Below are positions 1 through 8,298 of a stretch of DNA of 64,000 nucleotides, piece after piece. Every line of letters starts with the position of its first letter. Positions within the stretch are counted from its first letter, which is position 1. Below the pieces are notes generated by a model. That model did no database searches and was not told where the DNA came from. It saw only the letters and a program-made list of their open reading frames with translations. The translations under genes were made by a program, and so were the position numbers. The stretch covers positions 62,001 to 126,000 of the forward strand of contig JADKJT010000009.1 in NCBI GenBank assembly GCA_016720905.1, written 5' to 3'. This DNA is from Gemmatimonadaceae bacterium (lineage in GTDB: Bacteria; Gemmatimonadota; Gemmatimonadetes; Gemmatimonadales; Gemmatimonadaceae).

Positions 1-1267
1 CGCCAAACCGCGGATTCACCACGTTGTTGAACAGCGAACCGAACGTATAACTCAATCCCACGCTGCCGAAATAGTTGTACCCCGAGCGAATCTGCCGAAG
101 CCGAATCAGGATGTCCGCGTCGTCAAGCTCGCCACGCGGGATGTTGAGCTGGTCGCGCAACACCTCGTACGAACCGAACACATTGAACTCGAGACCACGC
201 ACAATACGCCAGCTGACACCGCCGTTGATGCTCAGTCGGCGCTTGTCGAGATCGTCCAGGAACTGATTGCCGCCCAGTCCAAGGTTCAGAGATCCCCACT
301 TCTGCCGCGCCTCGGCGGCGATGATGAGTTCATGCGCCGGACGCGTCTCACGCAGTTTGCCGAAGATCGTCGTGGAGTCGTACTGGAAGGACCGCACGCC
401 TACGCCATACCGTACAACGAGTTGGCGACGGGTGGCCTCTTTGTACGGGAACAGGTCGAATTCGATGGCGGGCATCGCCTGCACCGACAGTCGGTAGTTC
501 TCGTACTTGGATGAATTGACGTTGCCGGTGATCCCGGTTGACCATCGGTCATTGATGGATTTCACGGCCTCGCCGGACGCACCGTACGAGTGCTGATAAT
601 TGGCGATGGAGCCGCTGCTCAGCTTGTAACTGTTTTCCGAGTAGTTGATGTACGTATTGAGATTGAGCTTCCACGCCTCGGTGACACGGCGCGCTGACAA
701 ATTGCCGAATACATTGGCGCTCTTGTAGTTCGCATCACCGTTGGCAAACGTGTTCGCGCTGACGGAATACACCCACAGGTTCCACCGGTCAGCGGCACCG
801 CGTGCGCCCGCCGGCGGTGCATCCGACTTGCTCGAGCTCAAGGTCAATTGCAGCCGATCGGCTACCGGCGTGGATCTGGCAAATCGCAGGAGGCCGAAGG
901 CCAGTGTGCGCGACAGTGCCCGTCGATTCTCGTCGTCCGTGTTCCCCTGGCGCGTGGTATACCCCAGGGAATCGCGCACGCCGGCAAAGGTGCCCTGACC
1001 ATCGAAGTTGATGGAAAACTGCGATCCGCCGCTTCCCGTGCGCTGCGAGGCCACGAGGACGAACACGTTGGCCGCCGTGCGATCGCGGACAAAGTTGACC
1101 CAGGTGATCTCGGTGCGAAAGAAATCGTCGTCGCAGCCGCTGGATTGGCAATCGAGAAAGACCCGAATCAGTTCTACCCTGGCGGTGTCAGCAGGCGGCG
1201 CGCCCTGCGCGACCAGCGGCGCGTTCCAGAGGAACGCCGAGAGGAATGCGGCACGCAGCAATTTCAT
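1..1267 (-). CDS. Predicted outer-membrane beta-barrel protein (C-terminus outside window)
   Basis: This frame is open without a stop from an ATG at 1267 down to the window edge (422 codons visible). The product starts with a signal peptide (MKLLRAAFLSAFLW, then a cleavage-like LVAQGA). The rest is rich in alternating polar/aromatic strands ('LNLNTYINYSENSY', 'FNVFGSYEVLR', 'FGSVGLSYTFGS'), the pattern of an outer-membrane barrel. It appears to be within a few residues of its end at the window edge ('NNVVNPRFG'). An early pair of Cys (DCQSSGC) could form a disulphide. No family name is assigned. The leader strand before the ATG is pyrimidine-rich, so no clear Shine-Dalgarno is seen. Confidence 0.75.
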   Translation of the reverse strand, partial: MKLLRAAFLSAFLWNAPLVAQGAPPADTARVELIRVFLDCQSSGCDDDFFRTEITWVNFVRDRTAANVFVLVASQRTGSGGSQFSINFDGQGTFAGVRDSLGYTTRQGNTDDENRRALSRTLAFGLLRFARSTPVADRLQLTLSSSKSDAPPAGARGAADRWNLWVYSVSANTFANGDANYKSANVFGNLSARRVTEAWKLNLNTYINYSENSYKLSSGSIANYQHSYGASGEAVKSINDRWSTGITGNVNSSKYENYRLSVQAMPAIEFDLFPYKEATRRQLVVRYGVGVRSFQYDSTTIFGKLRETRPAHELIIAAEARQKWGSLNLGLGGNQFLDDLDKRRLSINGGVSWRIVRGLEFNVFGSYEVLRDQLNIPRGELDDADILIRLRQIRSGYNYFGSVGLSYTFGSLFNNVVNPRFG

Positions 1268-1393
1268 GAGTCGTCGCGGGGGGGGAGGGGAGCGACATTC
1301 AGGCGGGGAATTTCAAACTCACCGTAAGACACCCATGACGGGGGAAAAGTTGCCCGGTTTCAGCACCTCCGGGATAGCGGTTCCCGAACGCGT

Positions 1394-2428
1394 ATGCGAC
1401 CTTGCGCCTCCATGCCCATCCTGCGAAGCGCCGAACACGACGAAAACCTCAGTGCGGTAGTAATCTCACGTCGGTCCCTCATGTATACCGCTGGTGCGGA
1501 TGCACGCGCGGATCGGCCCGCGCACATTCGAGCCGCGTCCAGTCTGGCTTGGGTAAACGGCCAGATTGCCCTGATCCAGGACGATGCCAACTTCGTGGCG
1601 CTTATCGACGCGCACGGTGGCGATGCTCAGGCCATCGTGCTGCCGCGCGGCGACGGCGGGAAACGCCAATTCGACGACCTCCGTGGCAACAAGAAGTTCA
1701 AGCTCGATTTGGAAGCGTGTGTGGCGATTGCCGGTGAAGGCGGCCCGACGTTGCTGGCGTTCGGCTCGGGATCGAAGCGACGTCGGCGACACGTGGTGGC
1801 GGTGGATCTGTGGGAGGCGGAGGCACCCAGAGTCGCAGTGCATGACGCGTCGAGCTTCTACGAGCGGCTGGAACTGGAGACGGCGTTTGCCGGCAGCGAC
1901 ATGAACATCGAAGGCGCCTTGGTGGTCGCGGACGCCGTGCGCTTCTTCGGGCGAGGGAACGGCAAATCACGCGACGGGTTGCACGCGCTCAACGCTACGT
2001 GTGACGTACCACTGCGATCGCTGCTGGTCTACCTTCGCGATGCCGAGCGGGCCGTGCCGCCGGCGCCCGACAACATCACCCAATACGCCCTGGGTGACCT
2101 CGCGGGTACGCCTTTGGGATTCACCGACGCGACCATCCTTGGTGATGCGGTGTTGTATTCCGCGACGGCCGAGCAATCCGATGATGCATCGACGGACGGA
2201 CCGGTCACCGGTTCGGTGTTGGGCGTCATTGAACGCGATGGCCGCGTGCGCTGCACGACAATCACCGACCAATCGGGCCGGCCGTTCTGCGAGAAAGTGG
2301 AGGGCGTTCTCCGGTCGCAGACGTCGACGCAGTCCGTCTATGTCGTTGTCGACGCCGATGATCCCACGCGACCGTCGGAGCTGTGCGAGATCGCGCTGCG
2401 TGGACGATGGGCCAGCGGGTTCAGCTGA
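1394..2428 (+). CDS. DUF6929-like protein of unknown function (predicted beta-propeller)
   Basis: 344 codons, with no signal peptide or membrane segment, so probably cytoplasmic. The order of short conserved blocks ('LAWVNGQIALIQDDANFVALID', 'KFKLDLEACVAI', 'LLAFGSGSKRRRR', 'DMNIEGALVV', 'RFFGRGNG') resembles the DUF6929 family, whose function is unknown. No catalytic residues are proposed. The start is uncertain: ATG 1394 gives the longest product and ATG 1412 is an alternative, and neither has a clear ribosome site. The 3' end overlaps the convergent downstream gene by 8 bp. Confidence 0.75.
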   Translation: MRPCASMPILRSAEHDENLSAVVISRRSLMYTAGADARADRPAHIRAASSLAWVNGQIALIQDDANFVALIDAHGGDAQAIVLPRGDGGKRQFDDLRGNKKFKLDLEACVAIAGEGGPTLLAFGSGSKRRRRHVVAVDLWEAEAPRVAVHDASSFYERLELETAFAGSDMNIEGALVVADAVRFFGRGNGKSRDGLHALNATCDVPLRSLLVYLRDAERAVPPAPDNITQYALGDLAGTPLGFTDATILGDAVLYSATAEQSDDASTDGPVTGSVLGVIERDGRVRCTTITDQSGRPFCEKVEGVLRSQTSTQSVYVVVDADDPTRPSELCEIALRGRWASGFS

Positions 2429-2783
2429 TCCAGGTGCCGAGCGTCAGGCCGAGCAGGGAAAACAGGAGCGATACCAAGGCGACGAGCCCCATTCCGCTCG
2501 CCGCCATGTGCACGATGCGCATGCCGAGTCGCACGCGCGCGGACGACGTCCAGTCGTCCGCCGCCAGATATCGCTCGGAAAACGCCCACAGGCCGTACAG
2601 GGCGAAGCACAGACCGGCGCTCACGAGCGCCATCCAACCCTTGGGGCGCAGCCAGAGGGCGGCCGCCGTGACCACCGTGCCGCCCGCCAGATCGAGCAGG
2701 AGACGTCTCGGCGCCGTCGCCAACGCCCGCGAGTGAAGCAACTCGGAGAGACGGGCGTTCGAATCCATTGTTGTCGGGCCCAT
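2421..2783 (-). CDS. Small integral membrane protein, unknown function
   Basis: A 120-residue protein with three to four hydrophobic segments ('LLLDLAGGTVVTAAALWL', 'GWMALVSAGLCFALYGLWAF', 'MGLVALVSLLFSLLGLTLG'). The start at 2783 is supported by a good GGAGGT ribosome site four to nine bases upstream. The gene converges on the DUF6929-like gene, overlapping its end by 8 bp, and diverges from the M28 peptidase. The family is not recognised. Confidence 0.65.
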   Translation of the reverse strand: MGPTTMDSNARLSELLHSRALATAPRRLLLDLAGGTVVTAAALWLRPKGWMALVSAGLCFALYGLWAFSERYLAADDWTSSARVRLGMRIVHMAASGMGLVALVSLLFSLLGLTLGTWIS

Positions 2784-2880
2784 GGTACCTCCACACAGTG
2801 GTGTTCCCGGTCATCCCACCATAGCATCAAGTTGTAGGCGGCATCCTCGGCACGCCATCCCCACCTCCCTCCATTGTCGC

Positions 2881-5016
2881 ATGACATCGCTCACGCTCCG
2901 TCACCTGATTGCCGCCGTTGCCCTGTGCTCGACACCCGTGCTGCTGGGGGCGCAGGAGGCCGAAGACCGCACTTTGCTCAACTGGAGGCAGATGCGGGCC
3001 ATCATCGACGAAGCGTCGGGCGAGCGGGCCATGCATCATCTGCTGGAGTTGGTGCCGTACCAGCGCGTGCGTCCACTCAGCGAGTATCGCGCCGATGGAC
3101 ATTTCCGCGAGAGCGAGGTCATGGCGCGGTTTGCCCGCGAATACGGCTACTCAACGGTCGAAGTCGAGTCGTTCCCCTCGGGCGGTCAGCTCTATCAGCC
3201 CACCAAAGGGCAGTTATGGATGGTCGAACCCAAGCCGCGCAAACTGTTTGATATCTATGACACCCCGGTGGCGCTGGCCGGCAACTCCGCCAATGGCGAC
3301 ATCACCGCTGATGTGGTTGATGTCGGCAATGGCGGTCGCGCCGAAGACTACGCCGGGAAAGACGTGAAAGGGAAAATCGTGCTCGGCTCCGCCGGCGCGG
3401 CGGCACTGCAGCGACTCGGCGTGTTTGAACGCGGCGCGGTGGGGATCATGACCTACAGTCTCATGCGCGCCGACGACCAGCCGGATGAGTTCATCTCATC
3501 GAGTATCGGAGCCGCGGGCCCCAATGGAACGCCGGCGGGATTCGGCTGGTCGATCTCGGCCCGCGTGGCGCGCGAGATGCAGAACACGCTGGCCGCCGGG
3601 CGAGCGGTGAAGCTGCGGTCCATCGTGCAGGCGCAGACGTTTCCCGGACGGCAGGAAGTCATTCACGCCACAATTCAGGGCGACGGCAGTACCCAGCAGG
3701 ACATCGTCGTGTCGGCGCATGTGTACGAAGGCCTCATCAAACAGGGCGCCAATGACGACAACTCCGGCGCCGCGATGACGCTGGAGATGGGTCGCGCGTA
3801 CATCGACCTGGTGAAGCAGGGCCTGCTGCCCAGGCCCAAACGCACCATCCACTTTCTCTGGGTGCAGGAAATCAGCGGCACCAACGCGTGGCTCAACGCG
3901 CACAAGGATCTTGAAAAGCGCATCATTGCCGATCTGAACTACGACATGGAAGGGCTGCGACTCACGGCCAGTGGCGCCACCTGGCTGTTGATGCGCACGC
4001 CCGACAGCTATCCGTCGTTCCTCAACGATGTGGCGCAGAACTTCCTGGAGTATGTGGCCGAAATCAGTCGTGAACGCGTGCGGTATCGCGCCAATGGTTA
4101 CGCGCCGGTCGATCCCGTGGTGTCGGCCAATGGCAGCCGGGACGCGTTCTACATCAAGGTCGACAAGTACTATGGCGCGAGTGATCATGCGACCTACATG
4201 CAGCACGGCATCCCGGCCGTCATCTTCAACACCTGGCCGGACTACTGGTACCACTCCAGCCAGGACACGCCCGACAAGCTCGATCCTACCATGTTCAAGC
4301 GCGCGGCGGTCGTGAGCATCGGCGCGATGACCGTGCTGGCGGCGGCCGACGATCCGATGGCGCTTCGCGTGGCCGCTGACGCGCTCGGTCGCGGTGCCGA
4401 GCGCATGGCGGCGAATCAGCGCAAGGCCCTCGGCTATCTCGGAGACGTGACGTCGGCGCCGCAGTTGACGCAAGCGTACAAAGACGCCAGGGCGACGGTG
4501 CGTCATCAGTCCAATATCGAGAAGGCGGTGGTGAAGTCCAGCGGGGTGTTGTTCGCGAATCCGGACAGTGGAGCGAAGCGACTGGCGGTGTATGAACCGC
4601 TTGTCGAAGCACGTACTGCCGCACTGTTGGCCGAGGTGACGGCGACGTTTCGCCTCGCGGCCGCGACGTGGAGGGTATCGGCGACCGAGCCGGTGCAAAG
4701 CGATCTGGAAAAGCAGGCGGCGCGCCTGACCGTCGAGCGGATCGCGCCGGCTGCCGGCGCGCCAGGCGGTGGCGGTGGTGGTGGTGGCGGGTTCGGCGGT
4801 CCACAGAATGCCGACGTCGCGGCCGCGCAACGCAAGATTCCCCAGCACATGTCGGGCGAACTGAATGCGCTGCTCAACCGGAAGATGACGGCGCTCGAGA
4901 TCCGTGATTTTCTCACGGGAGAATTCGAGCCGCTGTCGTTGGACGACTTGATGTCCTACTTGCGAGCGATGGAGAAGGCGGGCACGCTCAAGCTCACGGA
5001 ACGCGCGGTCAAGTAG
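2881..5016 (+). CDS. Exported M28-family metallopeptidase with PA domain
   Basis: 711 residues from ATG 2881, chosen because a signal peptide follows directly (LIAAVALCSTPVLLGAQ). A protease-associated domain (about 150-260) precedes the M28 zinc domain. Likely metal ligands are H280, D293 in 'GANDDNSGA', E330, D355 in 'LNYDMEG' and H436 in 'DHATYMQHGIPAVIF'. In most M28 enzymes the ligand Glu is preceded by a catalytic Glu. Here the pair reads Gln-Glu (WVQEISGT), so activity is uncertain. After about residue 500 comes a helical region with a run of nine glycines (PGGGGGGGGGFGG) of unknown use. It probably acts on peptides in the periplasm or outside the cell. Confidence 0.9.
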   Translation: MTSLTLRHLIAAVALCSTPVLLGAQEAEDRTLLNWRQMRAIIDEASGERAMHHLLELVPYQRVRPLSEYRADGHFRESEVMARFAREYGYSTVEVESFPSGGQLYQPTKGQLWMVEPKPRKLFDIYDTPVALAGNSANGDITADVVDVGNGGRAEDYAGKDVKGKIVLGSAGAAALQRLGVFERGAVGIMTYSLMRADDQPDEFISSSIGAAGPNGTPAGFGWSISARVAREMQNTLAAGRAVKLRSIVQAQTFPGRQEVIHATIQGDGSTQQDIVVSAHVYEGLIKQGANDDNSGAAMTLEMGRAYIDLVKQGLLPRPKRTIHFLWVQEISGTNAWLNAHKDLEKRIIADLNYDMEGLRLTASGATWLLMRTPDSYPSFLNDVAQNFLEYVAEISRERVRYRANGYAPVDPVVSANGSRDAFYIKVDKYYGASDHATYMQHGIPAVIFNTWPDYWYHSSQDTPDKLDPTMFKRAAVVSIGAMTVLAAADDPMALRVAADALGRGAERMAANQRKALGYLGDVTSAPQLTQAYKDARATVRHQSNIEKAVVKSSGVLFANPDSGAKRLAVYEPLVEARTAALLAEVTATFRLAAATWRVSATEPVQSDLEKQAARLTVERIAPAAGAPGGGGGGGGGFGGPQNADVAAAQRKIPQHMSGELNALLNRKMTALEIRDFLTGEFEPLSLDDLMSYLRAMEKAGTLKLTERAVK

Positions 5017-5166
5017 TCAATGCGGCCACCATCGGCCCTGATCGGTTTCATCGCTGGCTGGGCTCGCCACGATCGGTTGAGCCCGTGACCACGCCGTAGC
5101 TGTCACCCCGTGCATTGGGTAGCTTCAACGGACGCAGTGTGGGTCAAATTCCTTACGGAGTCTCAA

Positions 5167-5337
5167 ATGTCATTCGGACTGTACCTTCTTGGCGCCCTCA
5201 TCTCTATCGGCGGCGTGGCGTGGGCGCTGCTTACCATGCATGTGCCCCAGCTCTACGTGGGTATCGGGTGCGTGATCCTGGTTGGTGCCGGAATCTTCAC
5301 CGGTGTCACGCGGACTCGCACCAAAGACCCGTCCTGA
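5167..5337 (+). CDS. Small two-helix membrane protein
   Basis: 56 residues. ATG 5167 is preferred over an in-frame ATG at 5110 because an ACGGAG ribosome site lies just before it and the product then starts at the first helix (MSFGLYLLGALISIGGVAWAL). A second helix follows (LYVGIGCVILVGAGIFTGV), then a short basic tail. No function is assigned. It stands alone, converging on the next minus-strand membrane gene. Confidence 0.6.
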   Translation: MSFGLYLLGALISIGGVAWALLTMHVPQLYVGIGCVILVGAGIFTGVTRTRTKDPS

Positions 5338-5364
5338 GCGAATTGCGGTCGGTGAAGCCTCTGC

Positions 5365-5829
5365 TCAGCGACTCGCCGCGGTGGGACTGACGAGCAGTTG
5401 CGCATTGCCCGGCCACCACCGGGGTCGAGAATACAGAGGCGGGTCGGGCGTTACCGGATTCGGAGGCGCATGCGCGAGATACTCCACCGTCTCTCGCTGA
5501 AACGCGCGCTCGTCGGCGACGCAATACCATTCGCCCAGCGCCGCGCCAACCAAGACCGCGATCACATAGACAGCGGCCAGGCGCAGGACGACTGGTGCGA
5601 GCACGCTGGTGGTGCTGACCGGTTGTCGGCGCACGTGAGTGACATACGCCACGACCACCGCGACCACCACGAACACCAGGTACAGCACTCCGGTCAGCAA
5701 CGCCGTGAAGCTGGCGTTGCCCGGAACACGATGCCACTGGAATCCGGGACCGTTGCCGGCCCGGTTCACCACATGCAGATACCACGCAACGACCAGCGTG
5801 ACGGGCAAGGCGAATGCCGGAGTTTTCAT
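5365..5829 (-). CDS. Membrane protein, unknown function
   Basis: 154 residues from ATG 5829; the frame is open further upstream, but the first hydrophobic helix begins right after this Met (MKTPAFALPVTLVVAWYLHV). Two more helices follow ('ALLTGVLYLVFVVVAVVVAYV' and 'VVLRLAAVYVIAVLVGAALG') before a soluble Pro-rich tail. The family is not recognised. It is divergent from the exported beta-sandwich gene that opens the redox/glycan block. Confidence 0.6.
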   Translation of the reverse strand: MKTPAFALPVTLVVAWYLHVVNRAGNGPGFQWHRVPGNASFTALLTGVLYLVFVVVAVVVAYVTHVRRQPVSTTSVLAPVVLRLAAVYVIAVLVGAALGEWYCVADERAFQRETVEYLAHAPPNPVTPDPPLYSRPRWWPGNAQLLVSPTAASR

Positions 5830-6022
5830 CGTGAGCGGCCTCTGCGTGGTGCGTGCATGGGGCGTGGTTCGCCTAGTCAACCACCCCAAACGGATACCCA
5901 CAAGGGCGGAAAAAACTGGACTCCGGCCAGGGTGCGCGGTCCGACCGTCACCCACGCTTGCGGGTTGCCCACTTGTGCCCGTAATTGGACCAGCAAATCC
6001 CCCCCCGTTGGCTGGAGGTTTC

Positions 6023-6865
6023 GTGCACTACCGGCATGTCGTGGTTCGGGCACTGTTCGTGCTCTGCGCCGTACTGTCCCCCCAAAGCGCCAGGGCGCAA
6101 CGCTCGCTGGCGCCGACAAGTCCCAGCGGCCAAAGTGTCACGCCGGTGTTCGAGGGTTGGTACCGGAATAGCGATGGCACGTACAGCCTGTCGTTCGGCT
6201 ACTACAACCGGAATGCGATGGAGCAGCTGAATGTGCCCATCGGCGACGAGAACTTCGTCTCGCCCGGTCCGGCCAATCAAGGGCAGCCATCCGCGTTTTC
6301 GCCGCGACGGCACTGGGGCGTGTTCGCCGTGGTCGTGCCGGCCGACTTCGGCCAGAAAACGGTGGTGTGGACCTTGAAGGACCGCGGACAGACGTTTGCC
6401 ATCCCGGGGAGTCTCAATCCGGATTGGCAGATCGATGCCCTGGAAGGGGAGGCTAGCGCCGACAACACACCGCCCGGGCTGAGTTTTGCCGCGGGTGGTC
6501 CCGAGGGCCGCGGGCCGCTGGGGATCACCGTCGGGCCGCTCACCATCGCCGTCGGCAAGCCGCTCAACGTGACCGTGACCGTCAAGGACGACGCGAAGAC
6601 CGGTGCGACTGGGGCCAATGGCGTACGGGTTGGCACGCCAGTGGACCTGACCTGGTTCAAGCATCAGGGCCCAGGCGACGTGTCGTTCAGTTCGCCCACG
6701 AATCGGCTGACGCCGACCGGTGGCACCGGCACCACCACCGCGACATTCAGTCGCGCCGGTGACTATCTGGTGCGCGTGCGCGCCAACGATTCCGCCGTGG
6801 CCAGCGCCGGACACTCGCAATGCTGCTGGTCGAACGGCTTCATCAAGGTGACGGTGACTCCATGA
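6023..6865 (+). CDS. Exported beta-sandwich protein of unknown function, first gene of redox/glycan block
   Basis: 280 residues from GTG 6023, chosen for the TGGAGG ribosome site five bases upstream and because a signal peptide follows at once (HVVVRALFVLCAVLSPQSARAQ). The mature part has two strand-rich regions: 'PVFEGWYRNSDGTYSLSFGYYNRN' at the N-terminus, and an Ig/PKD-like end ('ATFSRAGDYLVRVRANDS') finishing in a Cys-Cys pair. It has no enzyme motif. Its stop overlaps the next gene's ATG (ATGA), so it is very probably co-translated with the copper monooxygenase, which suggests a structural, substrate-binding or partner role. Confidence 0.75.
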   Translation: MHYRHVVVRALFVLCAVLSPQSARAQRSLAPTSPSGQSVTPVFEGWYRNSDGTYSLSFGYYNRNAMEQLNVPIGDENFVSPGPANQGQPSAFSPRRHWGVFAVVVPADFGQKTVVWTLKDRGQTFAIPGSLNPDWQIDALEGEASADNTPPGLSFAAGGPEGRGPLGITVGPLTIAVGKPLNVTVTVKDDAKTGATGANGVRVGTPVDLTWFKHQGPGDVSFSSPTNRLTPTGGTGTTTATFSRAGDYLVRVRANDSAVASAGHSQCCWSNGFIKVTVTP

Positions 6866-8271
6866 TCGCTCACACGACGAGGATGCTGATGAACAAACCC
6901 GTGTCGCAACTGATGGTGACTCGTAGCCGCGACCTCGCCGCGGGTGCGCTGCTGCTGTCGCTCAGCGCGGTGCCGCTGGTCGCGCAGAATCCGCTCGCGT
7001 CTGCCTCAAGCACTCCCATGGCGCCCAGCTATAGCAAGGATGTCGCGCCGATTCTGCAGCAGAAGTGTCAGGAGTGTCATCAGCCCGGCTCCATCGCGCC
7101 GATGTCGCTGCTGACCTACGACGACGCGAAGAAGTATGCGCGGCGCATCCGCACCAAGGTGTCGGAACGGCTGATGCCGCCCTGGCACATCGATCGCACG
7201 ATTGGCATTCAGCAGTTCAAGAACGATCGGAGTCTCAGTGATGCGCAGGTGGCCACCATCGTGAACTGGGTCGATGCGGGCACGCCGTTGGGCGATCCAA
7301 AGGACATGCCACCGGCCGTGAAATTTCCCGATCCGAACCGTTGGCAGCTGGCCGAGAAGCTGGGCGCACCCGATCTCGTGATCCGGTCGAAACCGTATAC
7401 CTTGGCACCACGCACGCAGGACAAGTGGTACCGTCCCGTCGTGGAGACCGGCGTCACGGAACCGCGCTGGGTGAGGGCTATCGAGGTGAAGCCGGTGCGC
7501 GCGAACGATCGCAAGATTGTGCACCACGTGCTGGCCTATCTGCTGCAGCCGGAAGACGGCGTGACGGGCCTGGCCAGCAGCGCGCATGATCATCAGTCCA
7601 ATGCGGGTCTGTTCATGGAGTGGGCCGTTGGCAAGACGGGACAGATCTTTCCGGAGGACGCCGGCAAGTTGATGCTGCCAGGCTCCCAGATTCGTTGGGA
7701 AGTGCACATGCATGCCATCGGCGAGGAGATCAAGGACAGCCAGGTGGAGATGGCCGTGTATTTCTATCCCAAAGGCTTCGTCCCGCAACATCGGACGGTA
7801 CTGCGGATGTTCGACTTGTCGCGCGGATCGGATCTGGATATCCCGCCCAACGAGAAGACGATTACGCAAAACTTCTATGTGCTGCCGGCGCCCGCGCGGT
7901 TGGAAAACTTCCAGCCGCATATGCACATGCGCGGCAAGGCCATGTCGCTGGAGGCCATCTATCCGGACGGTCGCAAGGAAGTGTTGAGTGCCGTCAGCAA
8001 TTTCCAGTGGAACTGGCACATCAACTATGTCTACGCCACCGAGGTGGCGCCGCTGTTACCGAAGGGCACCATGCTGGCGTTCACGGCGTGGCACGACAAC
8101 ACCGCAGCCAACCCCAACAATCCGGATCCCGCACAGTGGGTGGGCTGGGGTGACCGTACCGTCGACGAGATGGCGCACAACTGGATCGACGTGACGTATC
8201 TGGAGCAAGCCGAATTCGACAAGATGGTGGCCGACCGCAAGGCCAAGGCGACCCGTAGGCCCGTGCCGTAA
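6862..8271 (+). CDS. Exported haem c / type II copper monooxygenase-like protein
   Basis: 469 residues from ATG 6862, which overlaps the previous stop. The signal sequence runs to about residue 42 (AGALLLSLSAVPLVAQ). A cytochrome-c type site C69-x-x-C72-H73 (CQECH) lies in a short N-terminal haem domain. The remainder matches the ascorbate-dependent copper type II monooxygenase fold (peptidylglycine/dopamine hydroxylase superfamily). An adjacent His pair, H221-H222, could sit at one copper. H282/H284 and the HMHM block at H353/H355 could bind copper too, with a later H411. Such enzymes hydroxylate substrates using O2 and electrons. Here the electrons could enter through the fused haem. Next come a PQQ dehydrogenase and a cytochrome c. 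The substrate is unknown. Confidence 0.8.
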   Translation: MIAHTTRMLMNKPVSQLMVTRSRDLAAGALLLSLSAVPLVAQNPLASASSTPMAPSYSKDVAPILQQKCQECHQPGSIAPMSLLTYDDAKKYARRIRTKVSERLMPPWHIDRTIGIQQFKNDRSLSDAQVATIVNWVDAGTPLGDPKDMPPAVKFPDPNRWQLAEKLGAPDLVIRSKPYTLAPRTQDKWYRPVVETGVTEPRWVRAIEVKPVRANDRKIVHHVLAYLLQPEDGVTGLASSAHDHQSNAGLFMEWAVGKTGQIFPEDAGKLMLPGSQIRWEVHMHAIGEEIKDSQVEMAVYFYPKGFVPQHRTVLRMFDLSRGSDLDIPPNEKTITQNFYVLPAPARLENFQPHMHMRGKAMSLEAIYPDGRKEVLSAVSNFQWNWHINYVYATEVAPLLPKGTMLAFTAWHDNTAANPNNPDPAQWVGWGDRTVDEMAHNWIDVTYLEQAEFDKMVADRKAKATRRPVP

Positions 8272-8298
8272 CTCGATCCCCACCAGCATACCTCCCCC

